Source of the DNA: M3007 sp044347755
GTDB lineage: Bacteria; Bacteroidota; Bacteroidia; Chitinophagales; Saprospiraceae
Direction of reading: 5' to 3'
DNA length: 64,000 nucleotides
NCBI GenBank assembly: GCA_044347755.1
Contig: JBIKUE010000001.1
Span: 62,001 to 126,000, forward strand
Made by a program: the position numbers and the translations under genes. The first letter of the stretch is position 1. Each line of letters begins with the position of its first letter. Positions 23,382 to 32,341 of this stretch are shown in pieces. Under the pieces are notes generated by a model, which did no database searches, was not told the origin of the DNA, and worked only from the letters and a program-made list of their open reading frames with translations.

Positions 23382-24185
23382 TTAAATATGGATAGTACCT
23401 TCAAAAACACGTACCGCCGGACCATTCAACCAGATATCATGGAATTTCCCTTCTGGAAGGGCTGTAAATCGAACAGAAAGATCGCCTCCTCTGGCATATA
23501 CAGGTATCTCAAACTCGCCGAATGACTCTTTCTTTTGGATGAAAGTTGCGATCGCAGCGGCAGTTACGCCTGTACCACAGGCCAACGTTTCATCCTCAAC
23601 GCCGCGTTCATATGTCCGAATATCAATGCCACCCTTTGTAGAATTTATCTCACACAGATTGACATTGATTCCATCTTTCTTCCATCTTTCAGCATAACGA
23701 ACGGCTTTACCTTCCAATACCATGTTTCTCGTTTCGAGTTGATCCACAAACCGGACATAGTGCGGTGAACCTGTGTTTAAAACGAAGGTACCGTCAACTT
23801 GTTCAACTTGGTCTACATCTGTCATTTTTAAAGAAACCCAGCAGGCGTCAGAGCTCTTTGCCCTAATAGATGCCTCATGTGGACCGTCGATGGCCAAAAA
23901 GTGACAGGTATCCGATACAATACCCAAATGTTGGGCAAAAGCAGCGATACAACGGCCTCCATTGCCACACATAGAACTTTCACGGCCATCAGCATTGAAA
24001 TAGATCATTTCAAAATCGAATCCGGCCTTGTTTTCCAGCAGAATGAGCCCATCTGCTCCGATCCCGAATCGCCGGTCGCATAGTTTTTCTATCTCAGCCT
24101 GATTGGATCGGGTCAACTTTTGTTCACTGCGCTGGTCCAACATGATAAAATCGTTGCCGGCGCCCTGGTATTTCCAAAATTTCAT
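23382..24185 (-). CDS. dapF: Diaminopimelate epimerase DapF
   Basis: DapF converts LL- to meso-diaminopimelate for lysine and peptidoglycan synthesis. The protein has 267 residues from the ATG at 24185 (MKFWKYQGAGNDFIMLD). Longer frames upstream are rejected because a TATTTTTG -7 box ends 4 nt before this ATG. The two catalytic cysteines are visible: C73 in MCGNGGRC and C203 in ACGTGV. The conserved GADGLIL and FFNADG-like (YFNADGRES) segments are also present. It heads a three-gene minus operon with an exported protein and a NAPRTase-like protein. Confidence 0.97.
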   Translation of the reverse strand: MKFWKYQGAGNDFIMLDQRSEQKLTRSNQAEIEKLCDRRFGIGADGLILLENKAGFDFEMIYFNADGRESSMCGNGGRCIAAFAQHLGIVSDTCHFLAIDGPHEASIRAKSSDACWVSLKMTDVDQVEQVDGTFVLNTGSPHYVRFVDQLETRNMVLEGKAVRYAERWKKDGINVNLCEINSTKGGIDIRTYERGVEDETLACGTGVTAAAIATFIQKKESFGEFEIPVYARGGDLSVRFTALPEGKFHDIWLNGPAVRVFEGTIHI

Positions 24186-24189
24186 GGTG

Positions 24190-24197
24190 CAAAAATA
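24190..24197 (-). promoter_or_regulatory. -7 promoter element for dapF (leaderless spacing)
   Basis: The minus strand reads TATTTTTG, followed by 4 nt (CACC) and the dapF ATG. This predicts a leaderless mRNA. Confidence 0.6.
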
Positions 24198-24311
24198 ACA
24201 GGATTGGACCTGATTTTTGACCATTTTATATGAATCAAGTCTGCTATTTGGATACCTTTCCAACAAATATGATCTTTATATCGTTATACCTCCCGGATCT
24301 AATCATACGCT

Positions 24312-25745
24312 ATGAAAAAATACCTTTTGCTCGCTGCTGTTTGTGTGGGAAGTTCTCTGCTTTCCGTTTTTATTTACAGCCGATGGATGGCTCCAAGCCA
24401 GGTTGTTTGGTCAAATTCAGGAGGTGAAACACGCCTTGCAGGACTAGTTGATAAATTATTTGAAAACCGGTCAAACGCTGCATTCAGATCTTCCTCTCCA
24501 ACCAACTTTATTCAGGCGGCAGAAGTGGCTACTCCTGCAGTGGTGAATATTCGTGCCTTGATTGAAACGGGCAGTAACCTTTGGGGAAGTGGTTCCCTGA
24601 CGGGCTCTTCAGGTTCTGGAGTGGTTGTGGCGCCGGAAGGGTATATCGTGACAAACCATCACGTTGTAGAAAAAAGTAAAGACATTAAAGTTACGCTTGC
24701 AGATAAACGCACCTACCAGGCCAAGTTGATTGGCTCTGACCCGTCTACGGATATTGCCCTGCTCAAGATTGAAGAAATTGATTTGCCTTTTGTCATTTTT
24801 GGCAATAGTGATTCGGTGTTGGTAGGGGAGTGGGTCCTGGCTGTTGGCAATCCATTTAATCTGGAAAGTACGGTTACGGCCGGGATTGTAAGTGCTAAAG
24901 GACGCAATATCAATATCCTTTCAGGGGCAGCCAGTATTGAATCATTTATTCAAACCGATGCCGCGGTTAATCCGGGTAATTCAGGAGGTGCGTTGGTTAA
25001 TACCGCTGGAGAATTAGTTGGGGTAAATACTGCAATCATAACGGAATCAGGAAGTTATGAGGGTTACTCCTTTGCTGTCCCCTCTAATTTGGTAAAGAAA
25101 ATTGTATCGGATCTCCGGGAATTTGGTTCGGTACAAAGAGCTTTCCTTGGGGTAGGCATTCAGGATCTGGATAGTGAAACAGCCCGTGAATTGGGACTTC
25201 CTAATGCAGAGGGTGTTCTGATCAACCGGGTAACCACGGAAGGCGCAGCCTCCGACGCCGGCCTGAAACCCGGTGATGTGCTGGTAGGGGTAGACAATAC
25301 CCGGGTGCGAAGCACTTCGGAATTGCAGGAATATGTAGGACGCTTCCGGCCCGGGGAAACGGTTCAGGTGGATTATTGGCGTGATAACCGGCGCCTAAGA
25401 TCAAGAATTGTCCTGAAAGATGTCAATAATTCCACTAAAATAGCCCGTGCTTCAGGAAACGAAATGGAGGCAGAACTTGGTTTGGCCTTGCGTAGCCTGA
25501 GCAGGGAGGAGCAACGCAAACTGCGATTGCAAGGGGTCATGGTGAGCAGTGTTCGAAGAGGAAGCGTTGTTTTTCAAACCAATATGCAGCCCGGATTTGT
25601 AATTACCGGTATCAATGGTAAAAGGGTAAGCAATGTAACAGATGCTATTGAAGCCATGCAAAGTGCTTATATTAATCTTACTCTAGACGGGTATTATGAG
25701 GGGGAGTCAGATCTTTACTCATACCGTTTCAAGAAGGGCGGGTAA
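24312..25745 (+). CDS. HtrA/DegP-family periplasmic serine protease
   Basis: The protein has 477 residues. An N-terminal signal or anchor (about 4-22) places it in the periplasm. The trypsin-like domain (about 65-270) has the full catalytic triad: H117 in TNHHVV, D147 in STDIALLKI and S224 in NPGNSGGALV. PDZ1 (about 280-375) contains FLGVGIQDLD and GLKPGDVLVGVDN. A second, more diverged PDZ (about 390-470) contains RGSVVFQTNMQPGFVITGING. HtrA proteins degrade or refold damaged envelope proteins. It ends base to base with the convergent hldD gene (no gap). Confidence 0.96.
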   Translation: MKKYLLLAAVCVGSSLLSVFIYSRWMAPSQVVWSNSGGETRLAGLVDKLFENRSNAAFRSSSPTNFIQAAEVATPAVVNIRALIETGSNLWGSGSLTGSSGSGVVVAPEGYIVTNHHVVEKSKDIKVTLADKRTYQAKLIGSDPSTDIALLKIEEIDLPFVIFGNSDSVLVGEWVLAVGNPFNLESTVTAGIVSAKGRNINILSGAASIESFIQTDAAVNPGNSGGALVNTAGELVGVNTAIITESGSYEGYSFAVPSNLVKKIVSDLREFGSVQRAFLGVGIQDLDSETARELGLPNAEGVLINRVTTEGAASDAGLKPGDVLVGVDNTRVRSTSELQEYVGRFRPGETVQVDYWRDNRRLRSRIVLKDVNNSTKIARASGNEMEAELGLALRSLSREEQRKLRLQGVMVSSVRRGSVVFQTNMQPGFVITGINGKRVSNVTDAIEAMQSAYINLTLDGYYEGESDLYSYRFKKGG

Positions 25746-26729
25746 TTACCAGATTTGTTCTTCCTTTAAATAACGTTGTACGTAATCCGTAATTCCTTCT
25801 TCGAGGCCAATGAACGGCTCGGTGTAACCGGCTTCCCGTAGCTTGTCCATATTAGCCTGTGTGTAATATTGGTAGGTATCCCGAATATCCAAAGGGGTGT
25901 CCATAAATGAAATTTGTGGCTCCAGCCCCAAGGCATGAAAAGTACCTTTGGCTAAATCAAGAAAGGTGCGTGCCTGACCGGTTCCGAGGTTGTAAATGCC
26001 TTTTTCTGGCTTTTGCTCCAGGAAATGAAGTAATACGTCTACAACGTCTTTCACATAGATAAAATCCCGGCTTTGCGCTCCATCCTGGAAGTCCGGCCTA
26101 TGGGAGCGGAATAACTTCATGGCCCCGGTTGCTTTGATCTGACGGGCGGTATGAAAAATTACAGAAGCCATCCGACCTTTATGGTATTCATTAGGGCCAT
26201 AGACGTTGAAAAATTTGAATCCGGCCCAATGAGGAGGCTGGCCATTCGCTGAACTGCCAAAGGCCGTTTCAAGCACCCATACATCAAAATCCTGTTTGCT
26301 CTGCCCATAAGGATTTAAGGGCTTTAGCAGTGGAATGGAAGCGTGATCATCTACATATCCGTGCTCTCCCAAGCCATAAGTCGCTGCACTGCTGGCATAT
26401 AAAAGGGGTATATCAAACCCAGCACAAATCATCCACATAGCACGCGAGTACTCCAGGTTTAACTCGTTGAAAATCTGCACATTCTGCTCTGTAGTGTCGG
26501 TCCGTGCGCCAAGATGTATGACTGCATCCACATCTGAGTGGTTACGTTCCAGCCACCGTACAAAATTATTGCGGTGCATTTGCCCCCACAGTTTCTTGCC
26601 TTCCAAATTCCTGGTTTTTTCCGGTCTTGAAAATTCATCTACCGCCAGAATATCTGAATAACCAGCTTCATTGAGCCGTTTAATCATGCAGGAACCAATA
26701 AATCCTGCCGCTCCTGTAACTACTATCAT
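25746..26729 (-). CDS. hldD: ADP-glyceromanno-heptose 6-epimerase HldD
   Basis: The protein has 327 residues, an extended short-chain dehydrogenase fold. It begins MIVVTGAAGFIGSCMIKRLN (GxxGxxG NAD(P) site). The catalytic YxxxK is YGQSK, and the HldD-type segments VIHLGARTDTTE, FKFFNVYGPNEYHKGRMASV and SRDFIYVKDVV are present. The enzyme inverts C6 of ADP-heptose for the LPS inner core. It is the last gene of a likely GH31-csaA-lytS-hldD operon, 40 bp after the kinase gene. The other ADP-heptose genes are not in the window. Confidence 0.94.
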   Translation of the reverse strand: MIVVTGAAGFIGSCMIKRLNEAGYSDILAVDEFSRPEKTRNLEGKKLWGQMHRNNFVRWLERNHSDVDAVIHLGARTDTTEQNVQIFNELNLEYSRAMWMICAGFDIPLLYASSAATYGLGEHGYVDDHASIPLLKPLNPYGQSKQDFDVWVLETAFGSSANGQPPHWAGFKFFNVYGPNEYHKGRMASVIFHTARQIKATGAMKLFRSHRPDFQDGAQSRDFIYVKDVVDVLLHFLEQKPEKGIYNLGTGQARTFLDLAKGTFHALGLEPQISFMDTPLDIRDTYQYYTQANMDKLREAGYTEPFIGLEEGITDYVQRYLKEEQIW

Positions 26730-26769
26730 ACAGAGGGTAAGTGATTGAATGTTTAAACGAGGGTTTGGG

Positions 26770-27828
26770 TTAAATGCTTTGCAGGTTTATCTTTAGATTA
26801 GCAGTGAAAAAACCATGTTCCCGACTGGTACGGAGTTCATGTTGGTCCGGGTAAATCAGGTCCAGCTGCCGTTCCACATTGCGTAGACCAATACCCCCAA
26901 CGTCACTACTGGGAACCATGTTTTTATCCGCATCGGGGTCGAGAGTGTTTTGAACGACAAACGAGAGATTTTGATCGTGTAAAGAGATTCGGATTGAAAT
27001 CTGTACGTCGCCGGTAGTGCCGCCGGCCCCGTGTTTGAAACTATTCTCTACAAATGGCAAGAGCAGTAAGGGCGCTATTGACGTATGAGGGTTGTCAATT
27101 TCTTCCTGATAATTAACCGTTAATCGTTTGCTGTATCTCAGTTTCTCCAACTCTATGTAATCCTGAATAATCCTGGCTTCGTCAGTTACGGAAATCCTTG
27201 GAGCTCTGCACTCATAGAGTACAAAGCGCATGATTTTTGATAACATCATGATGGCATCAGGAGTTTTGTCACTCTTTTTCCGGGCCAGCACGTATAGGTT
27301 GTTGAGGGTGTTGAACAAAAAGTGTGGATTGGTTTGAGCGCGCAAAAAACTAAGTTCTGATTGAAGTTTTTCCCGCATGAGCTCCTGTTCAAATTCAAGG
27401 CTTTTGTAATGAACCCGAATCATTTTTATCGTAACAGCCGCGGCCAATGTGATGAACAAGTCAAATTCCGTGAGTAATAACCCTTTGGGATTAAACAGGT
27501 TATAAGATTCTCCAGGGCGAAATATCGGGAAATATATGTAGGCTATTTCCAGTCGGTACAGTACCGTTGCAACGCCGAAAGCCAACAATAATAATCCCAA
27601 CAACTTCCAGAGTTTGCTCCGGTCCAAATACAAGGGTATCACATAATAAAAGACGAAATAGGTCAGGAGCAGTTTCACCGGTAAGGAGAACAATTCCCCG
27701 ATGAGCGCATCCTGAAAGTTTTCTTCCAGGGGAATACGCGCAAGAAGGCAAAACAGTACGGCATTTAAAGGGACATAAACGACCCAGAATAAGATGTGAA
27801 GCGAAATTCTTTGCCAGTGAAGCTTCAT
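26770..27828 (-). CDS. LytS-type membrane histidine kinase
   Basis: The protein has 352 residues. Four hydrophobic segments fill residues about 8-140. A short coiled coil follows, then the His_kinase domain with the phospho-acceptor H169 in QTNPHFLFNTLNNLYVL. The C-terminal ATPase domain has LLLLPFVENSFKHGAGG (N-box) and GGIGLRNVERQL (G-box). Such kinases normally pair with a LytTR response regulator encoded next door. None is adjacent here; the neighbours are csaA and hldD. The partner may be elsewhere. Confidence 0.93.
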   Translation of the reverse strand: MKLHWQRISLHILFWVVYVPLNAVLFCLLARIPLEENFQDALIGELFSLPVKLLLTYFVFYYVIPLYLDRSKLWKLLGLLLLAFGVATVLYRLEIAYIYFPIFRPGESYNLFNPKGLLLTEFDLFITLAAAVTIKMIRVHYKSLEFEQELMREKLQSELSFLRAQTNPHFLFNTLNNLYVLARKKSDKTPDAIMMLSKIMRFVLYECRAPRISVTDEARIIQDYIELEKLRYSKRLTVNYQEEIDNPHTSIAPLLLLPFVENSFKHGAGGTTGDVQISIRISLHDQNLSFVVQNTLDPDADKNMVPSSDVGGIGLRNVERQLDLIYPDQHELRTSREHGFFTANLKINLQSI

Positions 27829-27874
27829 AATCAGGTATTTATATTGTGATTAGCGTGATATAGTTGATCTGTTT

Positions 27875-28204
27875 TCAGGCTATCCGTAGACCATTTTCTA
27901 CCTTTCTTTCAGGTTCAAGCAGGATTACGCTTTGGTCGGCGCCGACCACACCCAGCACCAGGCATTCCGAGAAAAAATTGGCAATTTGTTTGGGCGGAAA
28001 ATTCACTACAGCAATCACTTGTTTCCCAATGAGATCTTCAATGGTGTATAACTTGGTGATCTGCGCCGAGCTTTTCTTTATACCCAAAGGTCCAAAATCG
28101 ATCTGAAGCTGATAGGCAGGTTTTCGGGCGCCTTCAAAAATGCTTGCTCCGAGGATCGTTCCAACCCGGATGTCAACCTTTTCAAAATCTTCCCATGTAA
28201 TCAT
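27875..28204 (-). CDS. csaA: tRNA-binding protein, CsaA-like
   Basis: The protein has 109 residues, one tRNA-binding (EMAP/OB-fold) domain. It begins MITWEDFEKVDIRVGTILGA, the signature of CsaA, and carries the expected SSAQITKLYT and VVNFPPKQIANFFSECLVLG segments. CsaA is a small dimeric protein with proposed chaperone or secretion-related activity and tRNA binding. It lies 15 bp after the GH31 gene and 46 bp before the kinase gene on the same strand. Confidence 0.93.
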   Translation of the reverse strand: MITWEDFEKVDIRVGTILGASIFEGARKPAYQLQIDFGPLGIKKSSAQITKLYTIEDLIGKQVIAVVNFPPKQIANFFSECLVLGVVGADQSVILLEPERKVENGLRIA

Positions 28205-28219
28205 GATTGATTCAAGAAT

Positions 28220-30730
28220 TTAGCCTTCCCATTCTATTTTTTCAAATTCCGGTGTGATAGTGAGCGTATACAAGGAGCGCTCCCGAAGTTTCAACTCCTT
28301 GATAGGCATTTCTTTTCCATCAACCAAACAGCTCTTAACATACATAGGGAACCCTACCAGGTAAATTTTCACCTTCTTGTAATCAGCTGTATAATGGCCT
28401 TCTTTTCGCTGGCGTAAGGAGAAAGCATTTTCCTTACCCTCAGTTTCCAGAATTTTCAGACTGAATGCTTCGTTTTTGTACCCAAACCCCTCTCCGGAAT
28501 CTTCATATAAGTGACTGGTTTCCAGTCCGTTTTTATAATAGACATAAAGGGTTAACTCCTCAATAGCCTCACCGGTATGTTGCCGAGCCGGGTAAACGGG
28601 TAAAACAGCACCTTCACGCACAAAAAACGGAATCTGATCAGGCATAATATTCACAAAAACCTCCCCGCTGTTTACCTGCCCGGTCCAGAAATAATACCAT
28701 TTACCTTTAGGCAAATAAACTCCCTGGCGCTGAACCTTGGACTGAATCACCGGACTGACCAGAATGTGCTCACCAAATAGAAAATCGCGTTCCTGTTCCC
28801 AAAGCTTCGGATCTGAAGCATCTGCAAAAGCAAGATGACGTAATACCGGACGACCATCCAAACTGTGCAACCACATAGCAGAGTACAAACAAGGTAACAT
28901 GAAGTATCTCAGCTCAATGGCTTTTTTCGCTAAATCGGTCCATTTATCCCCGAAAGACCAGGGTTCCTGGTCTAAAAGGTGAAGATTTGGATCCGTAAGC
29001 TCAGCTTCTTCAGCTGGTAATGCATCGCCGGCACTGTGTTTTCCAATGCTGTGGACACGCATAAGTGGATGAAAAACCCCCAGTTGCAACCATCGAACAA
29101 ACAACTCTCCATCTGCATTTCCGGCAAAACCTCCGATATCTGTACCACAAAAGGAAAATCCTGAAATCGCCAGGCGCTGACACTGGATATTGGCAATTTG
29201 CAAATGTTCCCAGGTGGAACAATTATCGCCTGTCCATACGGCTGCATAACGTTGACCACCGCTGTAGGTGGCGCGGGTAAGCAAAAAAGGTCTTTTTTCT
29301 GGTTGGAGATTCAGAAAGCCATCATAGGAGGCTCTGTTCATTTGTTGCCCGTATATGTTATGGGCTTTTCTATGGCTACAAGGATACCCGTCATGATGGT
29401 GCATCACATGATCCGGCAGGGTTTTGTGGTTTACATGAAAAACCGCGGGTTCATTCATGTCATTCCAGAAACCTGAAATCCCAATGTTTCGATACATATC
29501 CTCGTACAGGTTTCCCCACCAATCTCTCACAGAAGGCTTTGTGAAATCCGGGAAGGCACAAAACCCCGGCCAAACCGGGGCTTTGGCAACCTCTCCGTCA
29601 ACCGTTTTCAGGAACATATCTTGCTGAATTCCATCCTGATATACGCTATAGTTTGGGTCGTCCTTGATACCGGGATCAATCATTGCCACGGTATTAAATC
29701 CCATTTTACGCAAATCGTCTACCAACAATTTCGGGTTAGGAAATCCTTTTTTATCCCAGGTGAAACAGCGATAGCCGTCCATATAGTCTATATCAAGATA
29801 AATAGCATCACAGGGTATTTTTCGACTGCGGAACCCTTCGGCAATTTCCCGAACGTGGCTGTCAGGATAATAACTCCAGCGGCATTGGTGAAAACCAAGA
29901 GCCCAAACTGGCGGCAATTCATGTACGCCGGTTAGTTGAGCGTAATGGCGGGCCACATCTTCCAGGCCTGGCCCCATCAGGAAGTAGTAGTTTATTTCGC
30001 CTCCTGCTGCTGAAAAGGTCGTTACACCCGTTTGCTGACTATCAAAATCAAAATGAGTCCGATAGCTGTTGTCGAAAAATATGCCATAGGCAATGCCATG
30101 GTTCAGGGCATAATAGAATGGAATAGCGCGATACAGAGGGTCTGTTTCTCTTCCATAGGCATAGGAGTCTGAGCACCAGTTTTCGAAGGATTGGCCCGCC
30201 AGATTTACGCCACAGGATTTATCTCCCAAGCCGAAAAAAAACTCCTTTTTGTGGCAGATTTTTTCCATCCGGAGTTCGCTCCAACCCTTCATGATGGTTC
30301 TTTTGGCTGAAAAACCGCCTTCATCTTCACAAAGCGTACGATCATCAGAATCGTAAAACTTGACCCGTAAATCAAGCTTGGAGACCACCACCTGCAAGGC
30401 TCCTGAGTCCAATAAATATTCGCCGTCTTTTTCTTCCAGTCGGACGGTTACTTTTTCCGTGGCCAATTCAGGATCCATGGCATAGGAGAAATCGGACTGG
30501 AATACTCCTTCAGGCGCGTATCGAAGACGAAAAATGCCAGTAGCCAGCACTGAAATGCGCAAGCTTACGCCGTTGTGGCATACAAATTCATAAGCGCCAT
30601 CATGCCACATGACGCTGGCTACTTCATTTGGACGGATCCATTGGTATACATCCTCATAACGCTCACTAATGCTGGCCTCTGAAAAATCAATCTCAGTGGG
30701 CGGAATGGCTTTTTCTGGTTGATCAGTCAT
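28220..30730 (-). CDS. Glycoside hydrolase family 31 (alpha-glucosidase type)
   Basis: The protein has 836 residues and no signal peptide, so it is probably cytoplasmic. The N-terminal beta-sandwich is followed by the (beta/alpha)8 catalytic domain with IYLDIDYMDGYRCFTWDKKG and the nucleophile D424 in FWNDMNEPAVF. RATYSGGQRYAAVWTGDNCS carries the acid/base region and C-terminal beta domains complete the fold. GH31 enzymes cleave alpha-linked glucosides or xylosides with retention. The exact substrate cannot be read off, but an alpha-glucosidase is the default. A near-consensus TACCTTAG element lies about 20 nt upstream. It starts a four-gene minus operon. Confidence 0.95.
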   Translation of the reverse strand: MTDQPEKAIPPTEIDFSEASISERYEDVYQWIRPNEVASVMWHDGAYEFVCHNGVSLRISVLATGIFRLRYAPEGVFQSDFSYAMDPELATEKVTVRLEEKDGEYLLDSGALQVVVSKLDLRVKFYDSDDRTLCEDEGGFSAKRTIMKGWSELRMEKICHKKEFFFGLGDKSCGVNLAGQSFENWCSDSYAYGRETDPLYRAIPFYYALNHGIAYGIFFDNSYRTHFDFDSQQTGVTTFSAAGGEINYYFLMGPGLEDVARHYAQLTGVHELPPVWALGFHQCRWSYYPDSHVREIAEGFRSRKIPCDAIYLDIDYMDGYRCFTWDKKGFPNPKLLVDDLRKMGFNTVAMIDPGIKDDPNYSVYQDGIQQDMFLKTVDGEVAKAPVWPGFCAFPDFTKPSVRDWWGNLYEDMYRNIGISGFWNDMNEPAVFHVNHKTLPDHVMHHHDGYPCSHRKAHNIYGQQMNRASYDGFLNLQPEKRPFLLTRATYSGGQRYAAVWTGDNCSTWEHLQIANIQCQRLAISGFSFCGTDIGGFAGNADGELFVRWLQLGVFHPLMRVHSIGKHSAGDALPAEEAELTDPNLHLLDQEPWSFGDKWTDLAKKAIELRYFMLPCLYSAMWLHSLDGRPVLRHLAFADASDPKLWEQERDFLFGEHILVSPVIQSKVQRQGVYLPKGKWYYFWTGQVNSGEVFVNIMPDQIPFFVREGAVLPVYPARQHTGEAIEELTLYVYYKNGLETSHLYEDSGEGFGYKNEAFSLKILETEGKENAFSLRQRKEGHYTADYKKVKIYLVGFPMYVKSCLVDGKEMPIKELKLRERSLYTLTITPEFEKIEWEG

Positions 30731-30853
30731 GCTGCTTTGATTTCAGCGCTAAGGTACGAAGCAATGGTTCAGGCAATCCGGTAAAAAAAGAAAACATGAG
30801 TTCTCCCGAATTTTTCATGGTTGCTCCTGTTTATATGATTAAATCGCATCCCT

Positions 30854-30957
30854 GACCTCGCAAGAGGTCCAACTGACGCCGCGAGGTTGGACCTCTTGCG
30901 AGGTCCTAAAATCACATAACCCATGTTGCTACAAAGGTTAGACCTCTGCCGAGGTCT
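30854..30957. repeat. Perfect 20-bp inverted repeat plus third half-site
   Basis: The arms at 30854-30873 and 30886-30905 (GACCTCGCAAGAGGTCCAAC and its reverse complement) are perfect across a 12-nt loop. A second small palindrome, AGACCTC-tgcc-GAGGTCT, lies at 30940-30957. Each arm of the large repeat is itself nearly palindromic around GCAAGAG. The 310-bp gap 30731-31040 holds nothing else I recognise apart from the terminator at its end. Confidence 0.85.
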
Positions 30958-30977
30958 GCTGCGCAAAGCCATAAAAC

Positions 30978-31016
30978 AAACATGAGCCACCCCAAAATTC
31001 GGGATGACTCATGTTT
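30978..31016 (-). terminator. Terminator of the 31041-32306 gene
   Basis: On the minus strand, 25 nt after the stop, AAACATGAGTCATCCC pairs with GGGGTGGCTCATGTTT across GAATTTT, followed by a T-rich stretch. The stem is nearly the same as that at 12925-12970. Confidence 0.8.
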
Positions 31017-31040
31017 GGCTGTTTATCAGCAATCGAGACT

Positions 31041-32306
31041 TCAGAAATAAATCGTTCCATACAACGCAAATAAAGGAGTGCGTTGCGACTTGATACGAAT
31101 GCCATTGTTGGTGAGGGTGCCATTTTTGGACAGCAAATCCATGTTGGTAAAACGTCGGAAGGGTAGGGTTCCCTGCATCCCCAGTTCAAAAACCGGACTC
31201 ACACGTAAACCAAGCCCCAGCATGGCGTTCACATTCCAGCTTTTATAAGTTTCATCACTGATATTACTGATTTCATCTTCTGCGATCTGATCATTCAGCG
31301 TGAGTTGATATTCACCGGAATAATTCAGTCGGTCTGCTTTGGTGTTCAAGGTTCTGACAAAAGAGAAACCACCAAATACTTTTAATGGCTTGGCTGCCTG
31401 CCAGTAAATCATAACGGGTAATTCTACGCGTTGCAAACGACTAACCGGAATGTAAACCTGACCGTTCAGCGAATCTGCCAGGGTATTTGTGCCCGGAACA
31501 CTGGTTACTTCAGCGCCAGTTGCAACATTACGCGCCGTAATTTCTCCTTCCAGATTGTCTGTATAAAAATCTGAATTGACGGCAACCACCGGGCGATGAT
31601 TTTTTTCCGGCGTATGAATATTGTACAGCAAACCTGCCCTGAGTCCCCATTTACGGGCAATTGCCCAATCTGCTGTTACACCTGTTGAAAATCCGTTGAT
31701 GGTGGTGAATTGTTCGGTACTGGCCATGGAGGTAGCACCAATTGTCCAGAATGGCTTAAAGTCGGGGTTTCCTTTTTGAACGCTGATGCCTGTTGGAAGT
31801 ATTTGCGGCTGAACCTCCGACCTGGGAGTTAGGCTACCTACCAACTGTGGCTCCACAGAAATCATCACGATTTGGATAGGTGCTGGGGTAACTGGATCTG
31901 CAATGCCAGCAATAGGTGGTTGGTTTTCAAGTAGTTGGATATTTTCCTGAGGTGAAGGCTGGCCAGCGGCGGTTGTGCGTTTTTGTGTATATTTTTTAGG
32001 TTGATCTTTGACTTTGGCGGTTGTTATTAAGGAAGATGATGCCACTGATGGGGCAATTTCAGGAGTAGCCGGGGCGGCTTCCCGGGCCATTTTGTGGGTA
32101 TCATTCCAATTTGTGACAGGCGTTTCCTCCCTGGGCACATTTTGACCTTCAGGTTGCTGCAGCCACCACCCAGCCAGGATAGCCAGTGGAAGTAACAAAA
32201 GGCTTAACCACCACCATACAGCACGACGGCGCTTTTTTACCGGCATTTCGCGATCCAGCATTTGCTGCATCGCGTTCCAACCTCTGTCAACTGTATTATT
32301 TTCCAT
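31041..32306 (-). CDS. Membrane-anchored protein with beta-barrel-like domain, ECF sigma partner
   Basis: The protein has 421 residues. Residues 1-28 are charged and would face the cytoplasm. A Trp-rich membrane helix (about 30-49, WWWLSLLLLPLAILAGWWL) follows. A long Pro/Thr/Ala-rich linker runs to about 155. The rest (about 160-421) has the strand pattern of outer-membrane barrel proteins (WTIGATSMASTEQF, WGLRAGLLYNIH, VSPVFELGMQGTLPF) and ends in a terminal aromatic, IYF. It lies 35 bp after an ECF sigma-factor gene, so its short cytoplasmic end may act as an anti-sigma region (inference). I do not recognise an anti-sigma domain. A shared-stem terminator follows. Confidence 0.75.
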   Translation of the reverse strand: MENNTVDRGWNAMQQMLDREMPVKKRRRAVWWWLSLLLLPLAILAGWWLQQPEGQNVPREETPVTNWNDTHKMAREAAPATPEIAPSVASSSLITTAKVKDQPKKYTQKRTTAAGQPSPQENIQLLENQPPIAGIADPVTPAPIQIVMISVEPQLVGSLTPRSEVQPQILPTGISVQKGNPDFKPFWTIGATSMASTEQFTTINGFSTGVTADWAIARKWGLRAGLLYNIHTPEKNHRPVVAVNSDFYTDNLEGEITARNVATGAEVTSVPGTNTLADSLNGQVYIPVSRLQRVELPVMIYWQAAKPLKVFGGFSFVRTLNTKADRLNYSGEYQLTLNDQIAEDEISNISDETYKSWNVNAMLGLGLRVSPVFELGMQGTLPFRRFTNMDLLSKNGTLTNNGIRIKSQRTPLFALYGTIYF

Positions 32307-32341
32307 TGTTTACTGCTGTGAAATTTTGGTTCTGGGATGAA

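Noticed and set aside
30769..31189. Two minus-strand frames of 73 and 83 codons in and beside the 30.7-31.0 kb gap
   Set aside because: They run through the inverted repeat and terminator, overlap the start of GH31's upstream region or the end of the barrel-like gene, and show no domain.
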